Positions 38,561-46,699 of a stretch of 47,526 nucleotides of DNA are shown here, in pieces. The DNA is from Ignavibacteriota bacterium (lineage in GTDB: Bacteria > Bacteroidota > Ignavibacteria > UBA10030 > SZUA-254). Where the stretch lies: positions 1 to 47,526 of the forward strand of contig JACQVI010000081.1 in assembly GCA_016209795.1 (NCBI GenBank). The letters run 5' to 3'. Both the position numbers and the translations under genes were made by a program. Position 1 is the first letter of the stretch; every line of letters starts with the position of its first letter. Below the pieces are notes generated by a model. The model was not told the origin of the DNA, did no database searches, and worked only from the letters and a program-made list of their open reading frames with translations.

Positions 38561-38670
38561 CTGATGCCAGCGGTGTCTACTTCTCTCGTCTCCGAGTCAC
38601 GCCAGAGCGTTATGCCCCGCAAAGCGGGATTGCAAGCGGTGTTTACTTCTACCAGATGGATGCGTCAGTG
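38561..38670 (+). pseudogene. Two degenerate T9SS sorting-domain tails separated by a short palindrome
   Basis: DASGVYFSRLRVT and IASGVYFYQMDASVQ, with ccccgcaaagcgggattg between them. Confidence 0.65.
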
Positions 38671-39011
38671 CAGTGGATCCAACGAGATTGTTTACGCAGG
38701 TAAGGAAAATGATACTGGTTCGATAACGGGGCGTAGAGTCCGACCCGTCTGCTGCGGGCAGGTTTGAAATCGGGCTCACATAGTTATTAAGCGTTTTTTC
38801 CTCCTCTTCACCTGCACATAATAAAATACTGCCTCCATCATCGTCAACAGTACAAGTGAGAAGATGAACCGGAGAAAGAAAACTGCCATTTCGATACCTC
38901 GATTTGATTTACTTCTACAAATTGGTGGGGAATTCCTAACTGCAAAAATCTCACCTTGCGGAACAATCTATCTCTTGCGAAAGATAACATAACGTTGTAT
39001 ATTGATGCCGT

Positions 39012-39249
39012 ATGAACGATTACGAACGATATATCTCGATCAATCCCCAGATCCGCTTTGGCAAGCCGTGCATTGCCGGTACCCGCATTGCGGTCTCCGA
39101 TATTCTTCAGTGGCTTGCCTCAGGAATGTCCATCGATGAAATCCTGCGGGGATTATCCCGAACTGGACCCAGCAAAAAATCCGGGCTGCTCTTGCGTTCG
39201 CAGTCCCGCAAAGCGGGATGAGCAAGTAGGAAAGATTATCACAGCGTAG
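39012..39249 (+). pseudogene. Frameshifted DUF433 antitoxin relic
   Basis: MNDYERYISINPQIRFGKPCIAGTRIAVSDILQWLASGMSIDEILRG, then DYPELDPAK in the next frame, then KIRAALAFA in the third, then a tcccgcaaagcggga palindrome. Confidence 0.82.
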
Positions 39250-39269
39250 GTTGACAACTTCCACTACAT

Positions 39270-39558
39270 TTATGCCTCTGCTCGAGAACTCCCAAAAGAG
39301 TTTGCACTCCACCAAAATTATCCCAACCCCTTCAACCCGGTCACCGTTATCCGTTATCAGTTGCCTGTCCAGAGTCATGTTACGCTGAAAATCTACAACC
39401 TGCTTGGTCAAGAAGTGAGGACACTTGTGGATGAGGTGCAAGAGGCGGGCTACAAGTCGGTGGAGTGGAATGCCGCTGGAATGGCAAGTGGTGTATATTT
39501 TTACCGCTTACGAGCCGGTAACTTTGTCGATGTCAAGAAACTCCCCCTGTTGAAATGA
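39270..39558 (+). pseudogene. Near-complete orphan T9SS C-terminal sorting domain
   Basis: ELPKEFALHQNYPNPFNPVTVIRYQLPVQSHVTLKIYNLLGQEVRTLVDEVQEAGYKSVEWNAAGMASGVYFYRLRAGNFVDVKKLPLLK; frame closes upstream without a passenger. Confidence 0.85.
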
Positions 39559-39568
39559 TGTACATAGT

Positions 39569-39645
39569 GTAGAGTCTCCCGCCGATGGCGGGATAAATGG
39601 ACTACCAAGCAAGTCCGATTACCCCGCCACGGCGGGGGACTCTAC
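39569..39645. repeat. Composite palindromic element (two hairpins within outer arms)
   Basis: gtagagtc - tcccgccgatggcggga - spacer - ccccgccacggcgggg - gactctac. Confidence 0.88.
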
Positions 39646-39671
39646 GGAGTTGCCTCGTTATCAAAAACTTA

Positions 39672-39743
39672 TCCTGATGAAATGAGATGTGGATTAGGGG
39701 ATCAAGGCGGCAAGAGCGCCTGGTCGTTGGTCGGGCGCCTTTT
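39672..39743 (+). repeat. Duplicate of the sorting-domain tail plus terminator at 36929-37000
   Basis: tcctgatgaaatgagatgtggattaggggatcaaggcgg..ctggtcgttggtc matches 36929-37000 with about six visible differences. Confidence 0.88.
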
Positions 39744-39939
39744 ATTCCTTCTTAATGGGAGAGGGGATATCTAAATCTTTACAAATCTTTCTCGCCAGAA
39801 AATCTGCGATCTCGCTATGACGTGGAATCGTGGAGGTTTTTCTGTTTGTTGGATTGAAATATACAGTGTGTTTAGCACCCTCCCTAAGGAACCTACAACC
39901 ATGCTGTTCAAGGTGATGAAGAACCTCACGGCGTTTCAT
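39742..39939 (-). CDS. hicA: HicA-family toxin
   Basis: MKRREVLHHLEQHGCRFLREGAKHTVYFNPTNRKTSTIPRHSEIADFLARKICKDLDIP. Confidence 0.9.
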   Translation of the reverse strand: MKRREVLHHLEQHGCRFLREGAKHTVYFNPTNRKTSTIPRHSEIADFLARKICKDLDIPSPIKKE

Positions 39940-40160
39940 TCAAGTTCAACGGTGATCTTCTCTCGAATCATCTTTTTACCCCGCATTTCCTTCTTCATAA
40001 GCTCTTTATTTGCTTGAAGGATCATCTCAATAGCTTCGCGTAAGTTTTCCCGAGTTTCCTTAAGCGTTTTTCCTTGAGTATTCGCTCCTGGAAGTTCTTC
40101 AACGTAACCGACATACCAGTTTTTCACTTTCTTATAAACGGCTGTAAATGAGGTCTCCAT
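39936..40160 (-). CDS. hicB: HicB-family antitoxin
   Basis: FTAVYKKVKNWYVGYVEELPGANTQGKTLKETRENLREAIEMILQANKE; overlaps hicA by 4 nt. Confidence 0.9.
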   Translation of the reverse strand: METSFTAVYKKVKNWYVGYVEELPGANTQGKTLKETRENLREAIEMILQANKELMKKEMRGKKMIREKITVELE

Positions 40161-40231
40161 ATGTATCTCCTTTTCTTAGAATCGAGATCTTCTAGAATTT
40201 AGCAAGCCAATCGTTAGGAATCAAGTAGTGT

Positions 40232-41689
40232 TCAATTCACATTGTTCAATATCGCAAGCAAAAATCTCCAGAACCTCCCAACCGTGTCAATGTAAATCTT
40301 CTCATCAGGCGAGTGAACTCCCTCGAGCGTGGGACCGAAGGAAACCATGTCCATCCCAGGAATTTTTTCTCCGATAATGCCGCATTCAAGCCCAGCGTGG
40401 ATAGCTTTGATTGCTGGCTCTTTTCCAAAAAGCGACTTGTAGGTTTCTTTCGCAATCCTCAGTATCTTTGAATCGAGGTTAGGTTTCCATCCCGGATAGC
40501 CATCAGAATTCTCCACTGTTGCGCCACCAAGTCCAAAGATTGAGGAAACACTTTGCACAGCTTCATCAAGCTCGGAAGCAACAGAGCTTCTCTGGCTTGT
40601 TGCAAGGACGACTGCTTTCTTCGTTGTGTTAATAACTGCAACATTCGTGGAAGTCTCTACTAAGCCTGGAATGTCGGCGCTCGTCTTAAGCACGCCGTGA
40701 GGGAGTGCAAGAATTGTTTTGATGATAGTGTCTTGCTGCTTTTTCTTCATCACTTTCCCCTTCTTTGATCCCTGTACTTCTTCCAGCGTGATGCTGAGAT
40801 CGGGATCAACTGTTGCAAATTCTAGTTTAATGGTAGTATGTGATGTTGCCACACTGCTCTTTGCTTCTGATAATTTTTTGTTCGGTATGAAGAGCAATGC
40901 TTCACATTCACGGGGAATGGCGTTGCGCTTATTGCCTCCTTCGATAATTGAGAGCTGAGAGCCAAGAGCACTGAGTTGGATTAACACACGATTGAGGATT
41001 TTGATCGCATTTCCTCGACCTTTATCAATTTCCAATCCAGAATGACCACCCCGCAAGCCTCTGACAATTAGTTTAGTTGCAACTGTATTAGTGGGTGCAT
41101 TTTCAAATTCTACTCTCCATGTACCAATCGTATCTCTTCCCCCTGAACAACCAACGTACAAAGCACCTTCTTCTTCTGAATCGAGGTTTAAGAGCGTTCT
41201 GCTCTCAAGGAAATCGCTCGATAGATTACTTGCACCGGTAAGTCCAGTTTCTTCATCAACAGTGAAGAGAAATTCTAACGGTCCGTGCTCAATCGACTTG
41301 TCTTCCATAATAGCTAGGTTTGTTGCCACAGCGATGCCGTTGTCTGCGCCGAGCGTTGTCCCATTTGCCATCAAGACGTCGCCTTTTCGAACGATCTCGA
41401 TTGGGTCTTTTGAAAAATCATGCTCTTTCTCTTTATTCTTCTCGCAGACCATATCGAGGTGTCCCTGCAAGCACACGCTGCGAACATGATCGTATCCGGG
41501 CGAAGCTGATTTCTTCACAACAATACTGCCGTAGCTGTCTTGCTTTGCTACAAGGCCCAATTGCTTCGCCGTATCGATAACGTATTCACCGATTGCCTTC
41601 TCGTGTTTGGAACAGCGTGGGATGCGAGCAATCTCGGCAAAATATTTCCACACAAGTGCTGGTTGTAACCCTTCAATGGCTGTAGACAA
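40232..41689 (-). CDS. pepD: Aminoacyl-histidine dipeptidase (PepD, M20 family)
   Basis: LQGHLDMVCEKNKEKEHDFSKDPIEI, GTTLGADNGIAVATNLAIMEDKSIEHGPLEFLFTVDEETGLTGA, GGHSGLEIDKGRGNAIK. Confidence 0.93.
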   Translation of the reverse strand: MSTAIEGLQPALVWKYFAEIARIPRCSKHEKAIGEYVIDTAKQLGLVAKQDSYGSIVVKKSASPGYDHVRSVCLQGHLDMVCEKNKEKEHDFSKDPIEIVRKGDVLMANGTTLGADNGIAVATNLAIMEDKSIEHGPLEFLFTVDEETGLTGASNLSSDFLESRTLLNLDSEEEGALYVGCSGGRDTIGTWRVEFENAPTNTVATKLIVRGLRGGHSGLEIDKGRGNAIKILNRVLIQLSALGSQLSIIEGGNKRNAIPRECEALLFIPNKKLSEAKSSVATSHTTIKLEFATVDPDLSITLEEVQGSKKGKVMKKKQQDTIIKTILALPHGVLKTSADIPGLVETSTNVAVINTTKKAVVLATSQRSSVASELDEAVQSVSSIFGLGGATVENSDGYPGWKPNLDSKILRIAKETYKSLFGKEPAIKAIHAGLECGIIGEKIPGMDMVSFGPTLEGVHSPDEKIYIDTVGRFWRFLLAILNNVN

Positions 41690-41793
41690 AGGTAATCCTC
41701 ATAACATTAAAGATTCACAATAACTCTAACTGGTTCGAGTTTTGAGGTTCGAGATTTGAGTTAAGAATGTTTCCCGAACCCCGAACGTGTAAC

Positions 41794-41823
41794 TGGCGCC
41801 TTGCGCCATGGCGCCAAAGGCGC
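41794..41823. repeat. GC-rich near-perfect palindrome
   Basis: tggcgccttgcgccatggcgccaaaggcgc, core gcgccatggcgc. Confidence 0.8.
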
Positions 41824-41837
41824 TCACTCAAACCGCT

Positions 41838-42098
41838 TCAATATCCCGCCAACTTCACCGCTTCCGGTCGAGGTATTGCAACCATCGTTTCTGATGAAGC
41901 CGTATCCATGATGCTGCTGAACGCTTTCATCACTGTTTCCGGATTGGGTGCTTCGCTGATCACAACGGCATCGAATCTACCAAGACACCAGTAGGCTGAT
42001 AGCACTTTCACACCCGCCGCTTCGACTTTCTTCGGTGTACTGTCAACCTCTTCCTTTGTTGGGCGGCGGCGGAATTTGACTAATGTAATGAACTGCAT
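41838..42098 (-). CDS. GYD domain protein
   Basis: MQFITLVKFRRRPTKEEVDSTPKKVEAAGVKVLSAYWCLGRFDAVVISEAPNPETVMK. Confidence 0.85.
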   Translation of the reverse strand: MQFITLVKFRRRPTKEEVDSTPKKVEAAGVKVLSAYWCLGRFDAVVISEAPNPETVMKAFSSIMDTASSETMVAIPRPEAVKLAGY

Positions 42099-42130
42099 AG
42101 CTATTTCCTTTCTCTAAAATTCAAAGTATC

Positions 42131-44275
42131 TTACAGCTTAGTTTCTATAGGCTTCCTGGCAAAATAAAACAGTGAGGCTGCAAGCAGTAAGAACATAACG
42201 ACTGAAAATATGGGCTGCTCACTCAGCCCGGCTAACAGCTTTGGACCAATCAAGAATGATCCACGATCAAGAACGCCAGCTTCTTCAAGCAGTGCAATAC
42301 CGATGGCTGCCAGACCGAAGATCGCACCGCCCGCAATCAGACCACTGGAGTAGAGCGCACCCGGACTGACTTCGCCTTCTCCAGCCTTATGAGTCGTACC
42401 TCGCTCTGCAAGCCATCGCACAACACCACCACAAAAAATTGCCAGCGTAGTAGCGATCGAGAGATATGAACCCACGGCAAACGCCAGTGAGCGCACGCCG
42501 AGTAATTCGACCACAACAACGAGAAATACACCCAACAATACAAGTCCCCACGGTAGCTGCTGGTTTAATATCCCATTGATCACAGTCGCCATTAATCGTG
42601 CCTGGGGTGCAGCTGCTTTTTCACTGCCAATTCCCTGAATCCATTGGATTTCAATCTGCTGCGATTCCGGATTGTAAAGGTATTTGCCATCAGGGACAGT
42701 TCGAGAGCCTATTGCATTGATAAGGTAATAGTTTCTCCCCTTGTATTCAAATTCTTTTGTTTCGATCTGAACACCCTGCGGCAGTTGAGCGAGATCGATA
42801 TTGATCGCAATCGGTTTAAACTCAGCTAATCCTTTATTCATCATAATCAGCGTCAAGCCGATAACAAAGACTGATGCCATAACGCCTACCATCAACCCGA
42901 CTTGCTGTTTCCAGGGTGTAGCGCCAACTAGAAAACCGGTTTTCAGATCCTGAGATGTTGCTCCTGCATTTGCTGCAGCAACACAGACGATACCCCCGAT
43001 AGTCAACGCTAAGGCGCTGTAGGCGCCACCAGTCCAACCGGCGATTAAAAACAGCGCACATGTTGCCATGAGTGTCGCGATCGTCATGCCGGAAACGGGA
43101 TTTGCAGAACTTCCAATTAAACCAACAATACGGGAAGAAACGGTAACAAACAAAAATCCAAAAATCACAACAAGCAAACTTGACAACAAATTTGAGAAAA
43201 TTCCCGTTTGAGCACCTAGAATTGGTGCAAACGTAAGAAGTGACCAAATCATGAACACTAAGATTGCAGAACCGCCTAAGACTACGGTAATCGGCAGATC
43301 GTTCTCGATCCGTGATCGTGTTTCTACAACTGCACTCTTTCTTGCCGCCAAGTCTCGTAAACCAGTTTTGATCGATTCAACAATTGTGGGAAGGGTTCGC
43401 AACAAGGTGATTAGACCCGCAGCCGCTACTGCACCAGCACCCATAGGACGAATGTAGCTTGCCCAAATCTGGCTCGGTCCCATCTCAGAGATAGGTATAG
43501 TTGCGGGATAAAGCGGTTCCGATAGTTGAGCTCCAAAGAATTTTATTGCTGGTATCATGAGTAACCATGAGAACACACCACCTGCAAAAATCGTCGCTGC
43601 GACCTTCGGTCCAATGATATATCCAACACCAAGATATTCCGGAGTCACTTCCGCTCTGACGGATGCACCCGGAAACCAGGACGGACGGTATTCTGGGGTC
43701 GAGCGCCAGAATCCCATTGCATGCATCAAGAATGCATATACGCCACCTAACCCAAGGCCAAGAAATACCCGACCGGCGAAAGACCCTCCTTTCTCTCCAG
43801 CAACTAACACATCAGCGCAGGCTGTCCCTTCCGGATAAGAAAGATTGCCATGCTCTTTTACGATGAGCTGACGGCGGAGCGGAATCATAAACAAGATACC
43901 AAGCCATCCTCCAAGAAGAGCGAGCAAAAAAATCCTTGTGTATTCAAGTGGAAAACCAAGAAAAATTAATGCTGGTAAGGTAAAAATCACCCCCGCTGCA
44001 ACAGATTCACCTGCTGATCCCGTCGTTTGAACAATATTGTTCTCCAGGATTGTCCCTCTCCCAAGAAAACGTAAAATACTTATCGAGAGCACAGCGATAG
44101 GAATTGATGCGGAAACCGTTAAGCCCGCACGCAAGCCGAGATACACTGTGACGGCACCGAAGAGAATGCCAAACAGTGCGCCGAGAATGATAGCCTTGAT
44201 CGAAAATTCTGATATAATTGTTTCTGCCGCAACGAAGGGTTTAAACGTTGTCGGTTTGTTTGTTGGTTCAGCCAT
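42131..44275 (-). CDS. OPT family oligopeptide transporter (paralog 2)
   Basis: FSIKAIILGALFGILFGAVTVYLGLRAGLTVSASIPIAVLSISILR, LSYPEGTACADVLVAGEKGG, LIGSSANPVSGMTIATL. Confidence 0.94.
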   Translation of the reverse strand: MAEPTNKPTTFKPFVAAETIISEFSIKAIILGALFGILFGAVTVYLGLRAGLTVSASIPIAVLSISILRFLGRGTILENNIVQTTGSAGESVAAGVIFTLPALIFLGFPLEYTRIFLLALLGGWLGILFMIPLRRQLIVKEHGNLSYPEGTACADVLVAGEKGGSFAGRVFLGLGLGGVYAFLMHAMGFWRSTPEYRPSWFPGASVRAEVTPEYLGVGYIIGPKVAATIFAGGVFSWLLMIPAIKFFGAQLSEPLYPATIPISEMGPSQIWASYIRPMGAGAVAAAGLITLLRTLPTIVESIKTGLRDLAARKSAVVETRSRIENDLPITVVLGGSAILVFMIWSLLTFAPILGAQTGIFSNLLSSLLVVIFGFLFVTVSSRIVGLIGSSANPVSGMTIATLMATCALFLIAGWTGGAYSALALTIGGIVCVAAANAGATSQDLKTGFLVGATPWKQQVGLMVGVMASVFVIGLTLIMMNKGLAEFKPIAINIDLAQLPQGVQIETKEFEYKGRNYYLINAIGSRTVPDGKYLYNPESQQIEIQWIQGIGSEKAAAPQARLMATVINGILNQQLPWGLVLLGVFLVVVVELLGVRSLAFAVGSYLSIATTLAIFCGGVVRWLAERGTTHKAGEGEVSPGALYSSGLIAGGAIFGLAAIGIALLEEAGVLDRGSFLIGPKLLAGLSEQPIFSVVMFLLLAASLFYFARKPIETKL

Positions 44276-44313
44276 AGAGAACTCCTCTTATTAATGTGGC
44301 TTGAGATTATGAA

Positions 44314-45225
44314 TTAGTTAAGATGATTTCGAGTGAACAATGCTTTAAGCACATAGCCAGCTATTTGTGGATTTTCTTTGAATCGTCTGATCGAATATTG
44401 ATACCACTGCTTGCCAAACGGAACATAGATCCGCAGTCGATGCCCATCCTTGAGAATCTTTGATCGAAGTTCAGGACGGACACCAAGCAACATCTGAAAT
44501 TCGTATTCAGTTTTTTTCAAGTTGAGATCAGAAATCAAACGGTAGGAAGCATCAACGAGGTCAGCATCATGAGTTGCTATGCCGACGTACGCATTCTGTT
44601 TCAACATCGACTCAAGGGCTCGTATGAAATTTTGATTGATTTCATTTCGATTTTTATAAGCGACCTCCTCTGGCTCGATATAGATACCTTTACATAGACG
44701 AAAATTCCTCAAACCATCATGTAATAACGCTTCCGTATCACTCAATGTTCTTCGAAGATATGCCTGCAACACAATGCCGACGTTGGTGAATTCCTTCCGA
44801 AGCTCACGATAAATCGAGATCGTATCGTCTGTGCACGATGAATCCTCCATATCTATTCGTATGAAATTATTCAATTCTTTCGCTTGCTTGACGATGTGAT
44901 GGGCGTTGTCAAGACAAAGCTCACGACCGAGCTTTAATCCTAATTGGGTCAGCTTAATTGAAACATTCGAATCAAGATGTTCTTTCGAAATGGTTTGCAA
45001 TGCTTCAAGAATGTTATCACGAGCTGCTAAGGCCTCTTCCCGGTAGCGGATATCTTCCCCTAAAACGTCCAGCGTTGCCATCATACCTTGTGCATTGAGC
45101 TGTTTGACAACGTGAACAGCATCTGAAATCTCTTCTCCGGCAATGTAGCGAGTGGCAAACTGACGAACGATCGGTTTGGGAACAGCAGGCAACGTCGCAA
45201 CGACAAGCTTATTCAAGAGATTCAT
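44314..45225 (-). CDS. Proline dehydrogenase
   Basis: QGMMATLDVLGEDIRYREEA, VSIKLTQLGLKLG, IRIDMEDSSCTDDTISIYRELR, LCKGIYIEPEEVAYKNR, ATHDADLVD, RLRIYVPFGKQWYQYSIRRFKENPQ. Confidence 0.94.
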   Translation of the reverse strand: MNLLNKLVVATLPAVPKPIVRQFATRYIAGEEISDAVHVVKQLNAQGMMATLDVLGEDIRYREEALAARDNILEALQTISKEHLDSNVSIKLTQLGLKLGRELCLDNAHHIVKQAKELNNFIRIDMEDSSCTDDTISIYRELRKEFTNVGIVLQAYLRRTLSDTEALLHDGLRNFRLCKGIYIEPEEVAYKNRNEINQNFIRALESMLKQNAYVGIATHDADLVDASYRLISDLNLKKTEYEFQMLLGVRPELRSKILKDGHRLRIYVPFGKQWYQYSIRRFKENPQIAGYVLKALFTRNHLN

Positions 45226-45333
45226 TGAGTATGTATATTAAGCCTGCTTCGAATTTTCCGTCACTGGAGTAACTTAAAGTTTTTTTAAAGCTTGATGAAT
45301 ATAGGGAAGAATGCCATGAAAATCAAGGAGAAG

Positions 45334-45876
45334 TTAACCGAAAATGAGATTCACGATCCACACGGACATCAAAATGCCAACAATATCAGCAACAATGCCT
45401 GCAGGAACGGCTTGGCGAGTCTTGGAAATACTAACCGAACCAAAATATATAGCAAGCACATAGAACGTCGTCTCGCCGCTTCCCATCATCACAGCAACCA
45501 TACGACCGATGAGAGAATCGGGTCCGTGCGTTTTAATGATTTCAGACATGACACCAAGCGCACCGCTTCCTGAGAGGGGCCGCATCAGCGCCATCGGCAG
45601 TGCTTCCGCAGACATGCCAATGAGGTTCGTAATTGGTGAAAGAATCAACGAGAGAATTTTCATAGCGCCGCCTGCGCGAAAGATTCCGATTGCGACAAGC
45701 ATAGCCACAAGATATGGAATGATCCTCACACCAACGTTGAATCCTTCCTTAGCTCCTTCAACAAAGGCTTCGTAGATTTTGACTTTCTTCACTGTGCCGT
45801 AGACTACAATGAAGAGAACAAGGGCAGGAATAGCTAGGATCGAGACGATTGAAATGGCATTCACCAAAGTTTCCAT
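45334..45876 (-). CDS. spmB: Spore maturation protein B-like (nucleoside recognition domain)
   Basis: FVEGAKEGFNVGVRIIPYLVAMLVAIGIFRAGGAM, RPLSGSGALGVMSEIIKTHGPDSLIGRMVAVMMGSGETTFYVLAIYFGSV. Confidence 0.92.
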   Translation of the reverse strand: METLVNAISIVSILAIPALVLFIVVYGTVKKVKIYEAFVEGAKEGFNVGVRIIPYLVAMLVAIGIFRAGGAMKILSLILSPITNLIGMSAEALPMALMRPLSGSGALGVMSEIIKTHGPDSLIGRMVAVMMGSGETTFYVLAIYFGSVSISKTRQAVPAGIVADIVGILMSVWIVNLIFG

Positions 45877-45882
45877 AAACTT

Positions 45883-46530
45883 TTAATCTTCCTCTAATTG
45901 CTTTTTAAAGACAGGAAGCTTAGCAAATAATTTCACAGTAATCACCCCAACAATCGTACTCACCGTTGTCGCAAGGATAGCAGGTCCGAGGATTTCTGTT
46001 GGGTTTGCTGAGCCTGCCGCTGCTCGGATTGCAATCACCGTTGCAGGGATTAGCTGAACATTGCTCGTATTAATAACTAGGAACGTGCACATTGCATCGG
46101 TTGCAGTGCCAAGTTTTTTGTTGAGTTTGTTCAGCTCTTCCATCGCTTTCAATCCGAGCGGGGTGGCGGCATTGGCAAGCCCAAGCATGTTTGCTGAGAT
46201 GTTCATGATCATCGCTCCCATCGCTGGGTGATCGGCTGGAACATCGGGAAACAAACGTGTGGTAATGGGCTTTAGGATGCTTGCAAGTATTGCAATGAGA
46301 CCTGATTGCTCTGCTATTTTCATAATGCCGAGCCAAAGCGCCATGATGCCAATGAGACCGATTGCAAGTGTAACCGCCGTTTTAGCCGAATTCACTATTC
46401 CTTCGTTGGTAACTTTGTTCAACGTTGGTAGTGGGGTGTTGGCAGAAGGATCGGGTGGCTTGGAAAGATCATTCCACACAGCCACTGAAATCCCTATCAC
46501 AATCAGTGTAAGCCAAATGTAGTTGAGCAT
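45883..46530 (-). CDS. spmA: Spore maturation protein A-like
   Basis: MLNYIWLTLIVIGISVAVWND, MGAMIMNISANMLGLANAATPLGLKAMEELNKLN, DAMCTFLVINTSNVQLIPATVIAIRAAAGS. Confidence 0.92.
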   Translation of the reverse strand: MLNYIWLTLIVIGISVAVWNDLSKPPDPSANTPLPTLNKVTNEGIVNSAKTAVTLAIGLIGIMALWLGIMKIAEQSGLIAILASILKPITTRLFPDVPADHPAMGAMIMNISANMLGLANAATPLGLKAMEELNKLNKKLGTATDAMCTFLVINTSNVQLIPATVIAIRAAAGSANPTEILGPAILATTVSTIVGVITVKLFAKLPVFKKQLEED

Positions 46531-46699
46531 CCAGAATTTTAGATTTGTGATTTTAGATTTTGGATTTGTATCCCATATCTGTCTTCATATCAGCTATTTC
46601 AAACTGAACAATATAGCAGATTCTTTGGGAGATGTCAATAGTAATTGCATTCAGCCCTGAATTTGGTTATGTTGTTCCAAGTTTTTAAACAAGGAAAGG

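Noticed and set aside
45883-46530. SpmA/SpmB as evidence of sporulation
   Set aside because: These families are widespread in non-sporulating bacteria as nucleoside-recognition (Gate) domain membrane proteins.
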